Assembly: GCA_002506645.1 (NCBI GenBank)
Contig: DAXY01000032.1
Span: 7,870 to 16,776, forward strand
Reading direction: 5' to 3'
DNA from: Vulcanisaeta distributa
GTDB lineage: Archaea > Thermoproteota > Thermoprotei > Thermoproteales > Thermocladiaceae
DNA: 8,907 bases
Shown here piece by piece: positions 1 through 6,422 of this stretch. Every line of letters begins with the position of its first letter. The stretch's first letter is position 1. Both the position numbers and the translations under genes were made by a program. Below the pieces are notes generated by a model. That model was not told the DNA's origin and did no database searches. It saw only the letters and a list, made by a program, of their open reading frames with translations.

Positions 1-372
1 CCTCAATAAGCCTAGCGATGCAGCACCTGCGCCTATGTATAGGTAATCATCAAGGGGCAGCCCAGGTAATGCGGCTAAAATTATTACTAATATCCATAAT
101 GGCGCCTTGTTGGATAGGAGCATTATTAATTTCACAGCGCTAGTCCTCCTCAGTGGTTTCCTCAGTGCGTAACCTAGGGCGTACGACACATTCTTAGAGA
201 CCGCGGCACCCAATGCCGTTACTATTATCACCAGGACCGCGTACTGCATTGATGGGCCTATATCGAGCAGCGTCAATGATGCGTATACGGTATAGGCCTC
301 GCCAAAGAATGGTAATGCATTCCCTATGAAGCTTATGAGGAAGTCCGCAATTAATACTGCCACAATATTCAT
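1..372 (-). CDS. VTT/DedA-like (SNARE-associated) integral membrane protein, C-terminally cut by the window edge
   Basis: I translated this frame by hand: 124 codons are open from an ATG at 372 to the left edge, so the C-terminus is missing. The product is very hydrophobic, with likely membrane segments near residues 3-20, 42-60 and 92-112. Between them are features that resemble the VTT (DedA/Tvp38) fold: a Pro/Phe/Gly/Glu re-entrant-type loop (PFFGEAY, 21-27), a Gly-rich stretch running into a Tyr-x-x-Gly-Tyr helix end (64-68) followed by basic residues (RKPLRR, 71-76), and a second Pro/Gly loop (LPGLPLDDY, 102-110) leading into a GAGA-type helix. VTT proteins are implicated in lipid scrambling or transport and membrane homeostasis, but no substrate can be read here. 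The start codon shares one base with the stop codon of the upstream protease gene (TAATG), so the two are very probably one transcript with coupled translation. The fold assignment is by eye and of medium certainty; that it is a real membrane-protein gene is firmer. Confidence 0.72.
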   Translation of the reverse strand, partial: MNIVAVLIADFLISFIGNALPFFGEAYTVYASLTLLDIGPSMQYAVLVIIVTALGAAVSKNVSYALGYALRKPLRRTSAVKLIMLLSNKAPLWILVIILAALPGLPLDDYLYIGAGAASLGLLR

Positions 373-2300
373 TATGACCAGGGCTTCTGCGTGGTTGTTT
401 TTAGGCTTTTTATTGAGAATATGGCGATTCCCACAGCTAGGGCTATCAATGCAATACCCACAGCCAGTGACACGGCATTTATGCCGAATGATTGGCTTGA
501 TTCCACATTTAATAGGGCGCTGGCGTTATTTACGCCTACTGGCGTTATGTTAGTTACCATAAACGACACGCCACAGGAATTCGTCGATGACGTCAATTCG
601 TAAAGGACCTGCGAGTATGAGGCCGCCAATTCATATAGCTGTAGCGCGGCTGCTAAGTCATCCACGTTACCTGTTGAGTTATACAGCGCCAGGTAGTAAT
701 TGCCGAAGTCTATGTACGATATTGAGAGCATTGGGAATAGGTCGCATTTATTCTCGGCATTATACGTGTTGAATACCGCCAACCTCCTCACATAATTCGT
801 GATGTTTATCAGGTACTGAGTATTTACCTGCCCATTTATTGCTGGTGTAAACAGCAGGTGGAGCACTGCGTCATTGCTGGATATCACGTCAAGGCTTTGG
901 GCGAGGGCTAGCGGGTATAGGCCATTTTGATAATTACTCTGGGCCTCCTGAACCTCCTGCATTATTGAGTTCATGTTCTGGAGAGGCCCTGGTACGCCCA
1001 CGGCGCTTGATAATGACAGTGTGTACTCAGTTATTGATTGGGCGTATACCAGGTACATACTCGTTAACTCCTCGAGGTAATTACTCGATATTGGCGCACC
1101 ACCCTTTATGGCATTTAGCACCGCTAACCAGTCACCCAACGTCTCAATTCTAGCCTCTGCATAGGCTAAATTACTTATTGCGTCGCTCATGTCGTTACTC
1201 GCAAGGTCCTGGGCAGCGGCATTTAATGACTGCTGAGCATCGTAAATCCTATCGTACATGCCCACTATTATGTCGATATTTGCCGTTGTGACGTTGTAAT
1301 TCCTCAATTCATCCCTATAGTACTGCAACTCATTACTTAATGAATTAAGTAATTCATTCAGTTGTGAAACCGTGTAGTTCTGTAATTCGTCCTGGTAGTA
1401 ATTAATTAATCCCTGAAATCCAAGGCTTGCGGCTGTGTAGTACATGCCCTGGTTAGCGTAGTTAATTGCGTTCTTAACGTAATTAATTACGTTGGGGTCT
1501 GTGGAGTTTATCGCGCCGGTCTTAACCAACCTATTATATATCCTCGTCCATAGGAACTTCGTAACATTAATGTAGGCCTGATTCTTAAGTGCCTGGGTTG
1601 GTATCGATGGTATTGACATGTTGACGCCGGTGAAGTAGTAAATGGCTTGCCTAACATCCATCACGGGTATTACATCAACACCAAGCCTCTTCCCATAACT
1701 TATCAGGTTAATAACCTGGCCCGTGCTTGTTTGGTATATTTGCTGCCCGTAGGGTATCAACACGATTTTATAACCCTCCTGGGCAGCTGCCTTGATCTTG
1801 GCAGGTAAGCCGCCCACAGGCCCTATGGAGCCGTCCGGCAAGATCATGCCCGTCATAACTACGTTGGGGTTTAACGTGTGGTTCGTTATTAACGCCCACA
1901 TAGCCACGGTCATGTAACCGCTCGCGGATGGGCCGCCCACTTCCAGCGTTGTTGGCTCGATATTTATTAAGAAGTCGTACTCATTAAATGGCCGATTAGC
2001 CAGGTACGTAGCCACCAAGGCCGCTATCTGCGATGATGATAGGAACGTACCACTCTCGGCCGTTGGTAATGGGCTTGATGCTACGTAAACATAGCCCGAG
2101 CCAGGCCTCATCGCCGTTATTGTTATATTTATCACAGCGCCGCTGTTGTTTGAGGACACGGCCAACGCATGTATTGTTACGGACCTCATGTACACGGTTA
2201 TTTGCTGCCACCCAGTTGCTAATGCAATAGTGAGTGCGCCAAGTGCCAGGGCTAGCGTAATCACGAACACGGCACTTAATAATCTATTGCGCCTCGCCAT
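372..2300 (-). CDS. Membrane-anchored archaeal Lon-like serine protease (S16 clan, COG1750-like), catalytic domain predicted outside the cell
   Basis: The protein has 642 residues. It starts with a basic N-terminus (MARRNR) and a hydrophobic helix (about 7-29) acting as signal anchor, then a Lon-type proteolytic domain (about 35-225). It carries a GPSAS motif with the presumed nucleophile Ser125 and the motif GGLPAKIKAA with Lys168. The 43-residue Ser-Lys spacing equals that of E. coli Lon (Ser679/Lys722). There is no AAA+ ATPase or P-loop. Residues 240-580 are mostly helical and rich in Tyr, Asn and Gln, perhaps TPR-like or coiled. A second hydrophobic helix (about 607-631) is followed by a basic tail (KSLKTTTQK), giving an N-in, C-in topology with about 575 residues outside. 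The outer part holds 12 N-x-S/T sequons and only two cysteines (519, 576), fitting an extracytoplasmic glycoprotein with one disulfide. ATP-independent cleavage of cell-envelope proteins is inferred. The ATG sits 28 nt from a TATA-like box. A VTT-like membrane gene follows with a one-base overlap. Confidence 0.88.
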   Translation of the reverse strand: MARRNRLLSAVFVITLALALGALTIALATGWQQITVYMRSVTIHALAVSSNNSGAVINITITAMRPGSGYVYVASSPLPTAESGTFLSSSQIAALVATYLANRPFNEYDFLINIEPTTLEVGGPSASGYMTVAMWALITNHTLNPNVVMTGMILPDGSIGPVGGLPAKIKAAAQEGYKIVLIPYGQQIYQTSTGQVINLISYGKRLGVDVIPVMDVRQAIYYFTGVNMSIPSIPTQALKNQAYINVTKFLWTRIYNRLVKTGAINSTDPNVINYVKNAINYANQGMYYTAASLGFQGLINYYQDELQNYTVSQLNELLNSLSNELQYYRDELRNYNVTTANIDIIVGMYDRIYDAQQSLNAAAQDLASNDMSDAISNLAYAEARIETLGDWLAVLNAIKGGAPISSNYLEELTSMYLVYAQSITEYTLSLSSAVGVPGPLQNMNSIMQEVQEAQSNYQNGLYPLALAQSLDVISSNDAVLHLLFTPAINGQVNTQYLINITNYVRRLAVFNTYNAENKCDLFPMLSISYIDFGNYYLALYNSTGNVDDLAAALQLYELAASYSQVLYELTSSTNSCGVSFMVTNITPVGVNNASALLNVESSQSFGINAVSLAVGIALIALAVGIAIFSIKSLKTTTQKPWS

Positions 2301-2324
2301 ACGATGTGATGGGCACCTTAAAGT

Positions 2325-2332
2325 TAATAAAG
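2325..2332 (-). promoter_or_regulatory. Likely TATA box for the Lon-like protease gene
   Basis: On the minus strand this reads TTTATTAA, inside the 88-base gap between argF and the protease gene. Its centre lies about 28 bases upstream of the protease ATG at 2300, the distance expected if the transcript begins at or next to the start codon. No Shine-Dalgarno-like sequence is seen before the ATG. This suggests the protease/VTT pair has its own promoter rather than relying only on read-through from argF. Confidence 0.5.
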
Positions 2333-2388
2333 CTTACACACTCCACGTAATTATTACCAATTTAAGGCCGCCCACATTTGGTAGTGCC

Positions 2389-3330
2389 TCACGCTAGTAG
2401 CGATATGAGCACGGCCTTGGCCGTGTGCAACCTATTCTCCGCCTGATCCCAAACAACGCTTTGCGGGCCATCAATCACGTCGTCAGTTACCTCCTCACCC
2501 CTATGGGCAGGTAGGCAGTGCATGAACACGGCCTGCGGGCCAGCCCTCCTCATAAGCTCCGCATTGACTTGGTACGGCCTAAATACCTCCCTCCTCTCCT
2601 TAGCCTCGGCCTCCATGCCCATGCTTACCCAAACATCGGTATATACGGCATCCACGCCCCTCACGTCCTCGGTATTATCACTAATCACTATGTTAGCCCC
2701 CGTCCTCCTCACGTCCTCAGTTAATAATTCGGCAAACTTCGTAGGCCAGTACTTCCTCGGCGATATTATCCTGACCTCCCAACCTAACTTGGCGCCTATT
2801 ATCATTAGGGAGTGGGCTATGTTATTATCGCCATCGCCGACAAAGGCTAGTTTCAACCCATCAAGCCTACCCCTCACCTCCCACAGCGTTAGTGCATCCG
2901 CTAGGGCTTGCAGTGGGTGTTCCTGGTCGCTTAAGGCATTTATTACCGGGGCCACGGCGTGCCTCGCCATCTCGATCAATGACTCATGCCTATACACCCT
3001 AGCCGCAATCGCGTCTACGAACCTATCCACTACCCTAGCCGTATCCGCTATGGTCTCCCCACGGCCTAGCTGGAGCTCCTGCGGGTTTGAGTAAATGACA
3101 TGCATCCCTAACTGCGTTGCTGCTACGTCGAGGCTCACCCTAGTCCTAGTGCTTGGCTTCTCAAATATCATGAGGAGGGTCCTACCCCTCAGCATGTCGC
3201 TGTACCGCTCACCCTGGTAATACCTGGACTTAAGGTCCCGGGATAGGGCGAGTAGGTACTTTATCTCGTCGGTTGTGTAGTCCATGAGCGTTATGAAGTC
3301 CCTACCCCTTAGTGCCCTTACGTTGGTCAC
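2389..3330 (-). CDS. argF: Ornithine carbamoyltransferase (anabolic, arginine biosynthesis)
   Basis: It transfers the carbamoyl group of carbamoyl phosphate to L-ornithine, giving citrulline, in the cytoplasm. Numbered from the GTG at 3330, the 313-residue product has the carbamoyl-phosphate motif STRTR (60-64), an HPLQ motif (138-141), the ornithine-closing loop DVWVSMG (232-238), and the HCLPAHRG motif (271-278) with the ornithine-site cysteine at 272. The C-terminal ENRLHTAKA segment (298-306) is also standard. These motifs distinguish it from aspartate carbamoyltransferase. The frame stays open to another GTG at 3372, which would add 14 hydrophobic residues. I prefer 3330 because homologues begin close to the conserved GRDF segment, 313 residues is the usual length, and a TATA-like box is centred 26-27 bases upstream of it. 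No other arginine gene is adjacent. It is divergent from topoisomerase VI subunit A. Confidence 0.95.
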   Translation of the reverse strand: MTNVRALRGRDFITLMDYTTDEIKYLLALSRDLKSRYYQGERYSDMLRGRTLLMIFEKPSTRTRVSLDVAATQLGMHVIYSNPQELQLGRGETIADTARVVDRFVDAIAARVYRHESLIEMARHAVAPVINALSDQEHPLQALADALTLWEVRGRLDGLKLAFVGDGDNNIAHSLMIIGAKLGWEVRIISPRKYWPTKFAELLTEDVRRTGANIVISDNTEDVRGVDAVYTDVWVSMGMEAEAKERREVFRPYQVNAELMRRAGPQAVFMHCLPAHRGEEVTDDVIDGPQSVVWDQAENRLHTAKAVLISLLA

Positions 3331-3352
3331 GTCAATTATTAATAACCCTAAG

Positions 3353-3360
3353 GTATTAAA
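3353..3360 (-). promoter_or_regulatory. Likely TATA box for argF (leaderless)
   Basis: On the minus strand this reads TTTAATAC. Its centre is 26-27 bases from the GTG at 3330, matching a leaderless transcript. It lies inside the longer reading frame that starts at 3372, which is part of the argument against that longer start. Confidence 0.5.
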
Positions 3361-3381
3361 GCATGACCCCACGGCGCTAAG

Positions 3382-3389
3382 TTTTTATA
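3382..3389 (+). promoter_or_regulatory. Likely TATA box for topoisomerase VI subunit A (leaderless)
   Basis: The plus strand reads TTTTTATA, centred 25-26 bases before the GTG at 3411. No Shine-Dalgarno sequence precedes that start, so the mRNA is probably leaderless. On the minus strand the same element reads TATAAAAA and could also serve argF, although its spacing fits the plus-strand gene better. Confidence 0.5.
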
Positions 3390-3410
3390 GTAAATGCACC
3401 TTCATGAGCC

Positions 3411-4520
3411 GTGGCCAGGAGTAGGGATGAGGTGCTTAAGGTCCTTGAGGATTGGGGCGGTTCGGTGACGAATACGATACTCAATAATGAGGAGCCCGTG
3501 CTCGAGATACCCTCGAGAACCCTAAGCAACACCATTTGGGATGCCAAGAGGAGGATGCTTGTGCTGGGCCCGGAGAAGTTGAGGAGGAGGTTCCTGGACC
3601 TTAAGGAGTCCAAGAAGTTCATGCAGACAATGCTAATGCTGAGGCTGATAGTGCAGGCGATTAGGGAGGGCGTGTACCCAACCATTAGGGACCTGTACTA
3701 CAATGGTAAACACACGATGGAGTTCAAGGCCGACATCATAAACAAGGTAATCAGGGAGAACACGTGGGATGAGCAGTCGGAGTCCAACGCGGTCATTGAG
3801 GATATCGAGGTCGCCACAGGAATACTTAGGGAGGAGATGGGGCTTTCAGCCGATGTTAAGGGTAAGGTCGTAGGACCAATAATCGTTAGGTCCAAGGGCT
3901 TTGAGATCGACGCGACTAAACTAGGCGACACGGCCCTTAGCCTACCCCCAAACCCTGACGACCTCGAAATTGTTAAGGTCGAGGCCAACTACGTACTGGT
4001 CATTGAGAAGGACGCAATATTCCAAAGGCTCAATAGGGAGGGCTTCTGGAAGAGGGAGAATTGCCTATTAATCACGGCCAAGGGCATGCCGGACAGGGCA
4101 ACCAGGAGGTTTGTTAGGAGGTTGAATGAGGAGTATGGCCTGCCCATTTACGTATTAACCGATGGTGATCCATACGGCTGGTACATATATTCGGTTTATA
4201 AGAGTGGCTCAATAAAGCTTAGTTATGAAAGCGATAGGTTGGCGACGCCGGAGGCGAAGTTCGTGGGCGTCACGGCTACGGATATAAAGGCCTACAAAAT
4301 CAGTGATGAGTACGTGATAAAGGCCACGGATAGGGACCTGAAGAGGGCCCAGGAACTACTTAGGTACCCATGGTTCCAAAGCGATTACTGGAAGAGGGAG
4401 ATTGAATTATTCCTAAGGACTAAGAAGAAGGTCGAGATCGAGGCCCTATCGACACATGGCCTTAAGTTCCTTCATGATTACCTAATCGATAAGATCCGTG
4501 GGAATAAATTCATTGATTAG
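3411..4520 (+). CDS. top6A: DNA topoisomerase VI subunit A (Spo11-like catalytic subunit)
   Basis: This is the DNA-cleaving subunit of the type IIB topoisomerase, which relaxes and decatenates DNA together with the ATPase subunit B. The 369-residue length is normal for archaeal Top6A. Residues 70-110 form the winged-helix 5Y-CAP region, and the TIRDLYY motif (91-97) places the DNA-linking tyrosine at Tyr97. The Toprim domain follows: VLVIEKDAIF (195-204) with metal-binding Glu199, then TDGDPYGW (250-257) with Asp251 and Asp253. The C-terminus (310-369) carries the usual helical segment (RYPWFQSDYW at 318-327). The start is a GTG; the ATGs just upstream at 3394 and 3404 are out of frame. In many archaea top6A is adjacent to top6B. 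Here the downstream gene is moaA and the upstream neighbour is the divergent argF, so subunit B must be elsewhere. Function is clear from the motifs. Confidence 0.96.
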   Translation: MARSRDEVLKVLEDWGGSVTNTILNNEEPVLEIPSRTLSNTIWDAKRRMLVLGPEKLRRRFLDLKESKKFMQTMLMLRLIVQAIREGVYPTIRDLYYNGKHTMEFKADIINKVIRENTWDEQSESNAVIEDIEVATGILREEMGLSADVKGKVVGPIIVRSKGFEIDATKLGDTALSLPPNPDDLEIVKVEANYVLVIEKDAIFQRLNREGFWKRENCLLITAKGMPDRATRRFVRRLNEEYGLPIYVLTDGDPYGWYIYSVYKSGSIKLSYESDRLATPEAKFVGVTATDIKAYKISDEYVIKATDRDLKRAQELLRYPWFQSDYWKREIELFLRTKKKVEIEALSTHGLKFLHDYLIDKIRGNKFID

Positions 4521-4556
4521 GAACAATTGTCTCCGGAATAATGATTTTAAAGGGCC

Positions 4557-4566
4557 AAATTAAATA
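4557..4566 (+). promoter_or_regulatory. Possible TATA box for moaA
   Basis: The 61-base gap between top6A and moaA contains two AT-rich runs on the plus strand: TTTTAAAG (4545-4552) and AAATTAAATA (4557-4566). Neither sits at the ideal distance from the ATG at 4582: the first centre is about 33 bases away and the second about 20. No Shine-Dalgarno sequence is seen. moaA probably has its own start site here with a very short or absent leader, but which element is used is uncertain. Confidence 0.3.
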
Positions 4567-4581
4567 ACGCTGACATTAATA

Positions 4582-5553
4582 ATGCTGATTGATAATTACG
4601 GAAGGCCCTGGCTTAAGCTTAGGATTGCGGTGAATAGCGTGTGCAATTACAGGTGTATCTTCTGCCACTTCGAAGGTCAGGGCAGGTTCCTAAGCAGGGA
4701 ATTGAGTGCTGAGGACATCGGTTTCGTGGCCTCCGTAGCCAAGGAGTTGGGGGTTGAGGACTTCAAGATAACGGGCGGTGAGCCACTGCTGCGTAGGGAC
4801 ATTGTTAAGGTCGTTGATGAGATTAATAGGGTTGGCCCCAAGGACCTGTCGTTAACGACAAATGGTTATCTACTCGATATTTATGCCGAGGAACTACTCG
4901 CCCATGGACTACGTAGGCTAAACATATCGCTACATTCCCTGGATCGTAGGAAGTACAGGTTCATAACGGGCGTTGACGCGTTGGATAAGGTCCTTGAGAA
5001 CATTGATTACGTGAGTGGGTTGGGCTTTAGGCAGGTGAAGCTAAATGTTGTTGTGCTCAGGGGGTTGAACACAGATGAAATACCGACGATGATTAGGTTC
5101 GCCGCCAAGTACGGCTTCGTCCTACAGCTAATAGAACTCATGCCAATGGGTGAGGGCTTCCCAGTATTTGCTAGGTACTACGATGACCTGAGCGACGTAA
5201 TTAATTGGTTAAATAAGCATGGTAAGTTACTGGGCACTAGGAAGGACCTCCATAACAGGCCGATTTACGAGGTTGATGGCGTTAAGATTGAGATAGTTAA
5301 GAACTACAACAACCCAACCTTCTGCGCTGGGTGTACTACAATGAGGCTAACGAGCGACGGTAAGTTGAAGACTTGCCTATACAAGGAGCCCGTGGTTGAC
5401 CTATGGCCGTACATAAAGGCGAGGGATAGAGAGGGCTTGATGAAGGCCATGATTTACGCAAACTCCCTAAGGAAGCCAAACTTCATGAGTGGCGTCTCGG
5501 GTAATTTAAGTAATATAAGAATTAGGGTGCGTGTTGGGGGCTTCGTGTATTGA
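4582..5553 (+). CDS. moaA: MoaA-type radical SAM enzyme, GTP 3',8-cyclase (molybdenum/tungsten cofactor), with variant motifs
   Basis: MoaA converts GTP to 3',8-cyclo-7,8-dihydro-GTP, the first step of molybdopterin synthesis. The 323-residue protein has the N-terminal radical SAM cluster motif with Cys21, Cys25 and Cys28, the SAM-binding GGEPLL motif (65-70), and a TIM-barrel body with the MoaA-typical segment IELMPMGEGF (184-193). A second cluster is formed by Cys248, Cys251 and Cys265. The arginine equivalent to S. aureus Arg17 is present (Arg14). Two deviations stand out. The usual C-T-R-x-R motif after the second cluster reads CTTMR (251-255), so the first of two GTP-binding arginines is Thr253. 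The family's C-terminal Gly-Gly tail appears as MSGVSG (302-307), followed by 16 extra residues. The ATG at 4582 is the only credible start, as an in-frame stop lies 21 bases upstream. Its 3' end overlaps the convergent queF-like gene by 32 bases. It is the only cofactor gene seen here. Confidence 0.88.
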   Translation: MLIDNYGRPWLKLRIAVNSVCNYRCIFCHFEGQGRFLSRELSAEDIGFVASVAKELGVEDFKITGGEPLLRRDIVKVVDEINRVGPKDLSLTTNGYLLDIYAEELLAHGLRRLNISLHSLDRRKYRFITGVDALDKVLENIDYVSGLGFRQVKLNVVVLRGLNTDEIPTMIRFAAKYGFVLQLIELMPMGEGFPVFARYYDDLSDVINWLNKHGKLLGTRKDLHNRPIYEVDGVKIEIVKNYNNPTFCAGCTTMRLTSDGKLKTCLYKEPVVDLWPYIKARDREGLMKAMIYANSLRKPNFMSGVSGNLSNIRIRVRVGGFVY

Positions 5554-5875
5554 CGCCCTTCTTAATAACGTACTTAATACCCCTGTAATTGCTCGTGAGG
5601 GTTATAGAGACCTCAACAGGGGCCAGTACCCTCATTAACTCGCTCAATAACTCATTGATTACGTCCTCGTGATAAATAACCCTATCCCTAAACCCATCGA
5701 GGTACTCCCTTAGGCTACCCAACTCTATGTAGGCGCAGTCATCACCGTTACATGCGGGCTTGTAGTCTATCTCGACGACGTAATTATCGACGCTATGATC
5801 CACGGGGCATACTGCCGAGAATGAGGTCTCGATATGCACATGATCAACAGGTCTCGCCCTAATCACCCTAATCAT
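5522..5875 (-). CDS. queF-L: QueF-Like amidinotransferase (archaeosine synthesis in tRNA)
   Basis: QueF-Like turns preQ0 at position 15 of tRNA into archaeosine (G+), replacing ArcS in several Crenarchaeota. Numbered from the ATG at 5875 (117 residues), the T-fold protein shows FSAVCPVDHSVD with nucleophile Cys23 and Asp30. This is the same seven-residue spacing as Cys55/Asp62 of Bacillus subtilis QueF. It also has the substrate-binding Glu51 and a YHEDVINEL helix with His69-Glu70. The QueF motif E-S-K-S-x-K that binds NADPH is degraded here to E-L-G-S-L-R (51-56), and the protein is shorter than bacterial reductases. Both points favour the amidinotransferase over preQ0 reductase. The frame extends to a TTG at 5896, but the ATG at 5875 leaves only an 8-base overlap with the upstream gene and puts the cysteine where family members have it. 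It is likely co-transcribed with the upstream membrane-protein gene. The last residues (NTRSPQHAP) overlap the end of moaA. Confidence 0.88.
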   Translation of the reverse strand: MIRVIRARPVDHVHIETSFSAVCPVDHSVDNYVVEIDYKPACNGDDCAYIELGSLREYLDGFRDRVIYHEDVINELLSELMRVLAPVEVSITLTSNYRGIKYVIKKGVNTRSPQHAP

Positions 5876-6389
5876 TGGGTGGTAATAAACCCTCAATGCT
5901 TATACATATTAACCTCTCACTGCACAGCTTCCTAATCACCGCCCTCAACCTCTCAAGCTCGGCCTCACTAATCCATACCTTAATGACTTCCCTATCCCCC
6001 GACATGAATGTTACGGACCAGGTATTGAACCTGGGCATTGAGGGTATGGGCACTAGCCTCGTCCTCATTATCCTCACGGTATTAATCACGGGCCTAATCC
6101 TTACCCTGGTTATTTGATGGATTGGTAACTCAATTCTTTCGGAATTCCTTAATGCGACAAGCCTATCTGCGTAGATCATAACCTCATTCCTCTTAACGAA
6201 CCTCCTGGCCACAATCATTATTGCCGCTATCAGGATAGGCGGTACGGAGGTGAGCAACGCATCTGCTATTGACTGTGTTATTACGAATATGACCACCGCG
6301 CCTATGAGCATTATCATTATCACAATCCCTGCGTATAGGTTAATGATGTACGTGGGATCCTCAATAACGTGCCAAAGGGGCTTACTCAT
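5868..6389 (-). CDS. Two-helix membrane protein with a cytoplasmic PH-like domain, function unknown
   Basis: I do not recognise a named family. From the ATG at 6389 the product has 173 residues. Two adjacent hydrophobic helices (about 17-38 and 45-62) form a hairpin, followed by a basic segment (ARRFVKR, 61-67), so the rest should face the cytoplasm. Residues 68-160 alternate short beta-like stretches (VMIYADRLVAL, RIELPIHQITRVRIR, WSVTFMSG, EVIKVWI) and end in a charged amphipathic helix (SEAELERLRAVIRKLC, 141-156). That order resembles the small PH-like domains attached to membrane hairpins in bacteria and archaea; this is a by-eye inference. A TTG at 6395 would add two residues. The ATG fits better because a TATA-like box is centred 27-28 bases upstream. 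The gene ends 8 bases inside queF-L, which suggests one transcript, but it gives no direct hint about tRNA modification. Confidence 0.75.
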   Translation of the reverse strand: MSKPLWHVIEDPTYIINLYAGIVIMIMLIGAVVIFVITQSIADALLTSVPPILIAAIMIVARRFVKRNEVMIYADRLVALRNSERIELPIHQITRVRIRPVINTVRIMRTRLVPIPSMPRFNTWSVTFMSGDREVIKVWISEAELERLRAVIRKLCSERLICISIEGLLPPND

Positions 6390-6412
6390 TCCCAATGCCT
6401 TTTGAGGATTAA

Positions 6413-6420
6413 ACTATAAG
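6413..6420 (-). promoter_or_regulatory. Likely TATA box for the membrane protein/queF-L operon
   Basis: The minus strand reads CTTATAGT, centred 27-28 bases upstream of the ATG at 6389, just beyond the nadE stop codon. It suggests a leaderless two-gene transcript that starts separately from nadE. Confidence 0.45.
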
Positions 6421-6422
6421 GC

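Noticed and set aside
2030..2045. A GATGATGAT triplet run that resembles a box C or small repeat
   Set aside because: It lies in the protease coding frame and is simply a run of serine codons on the minus strand.
2522..3094. A 190-codon plus-strand open frame
   Set aside because: It lies wholly antisense to argF, whose motifs are unmistakable. The translation is low-complexity (Ser, Leu, Ala rich), as expected from the complement of a biased coding frame.
3331..3372. A 14-residue N-terminal extension of argF from GTG 3372
   Set aside because: It is hydrophobic, absent from the usual family N-terminus, and contains the best argF TATA-like box.
4523..4530. The 8-base palindrome ACAATTGT just after the top6A stop
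   Set aside because: Too short to be notable without a second copy, and not placed relative to a promoter as a clear operator.
4521..4581. A possible C/D box sRNA between top6A and moaA (AATGATT and CTGA words)
   Set aside because: The C-box match is poor, there is no C'/D' pair at proper spacing, and the stretch is better explained as the moaA promoter region.
5876..5896. A TTG start for queF-L adding seven residues
   Set aside because: It increases the overlap with the upstream gene and uses a rarer start, while an ATG seven codons later fits the family length and position of the catalytic cysteine.
5875..6117. An 80-codon plus-strand open frame with a hydrophobic end
   Set aside because: It is antisense to the membrane-protein gene and shows no promoter or motif. 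The hydrophobicity comes from reading the complement of Arg/Ile-rich codons.
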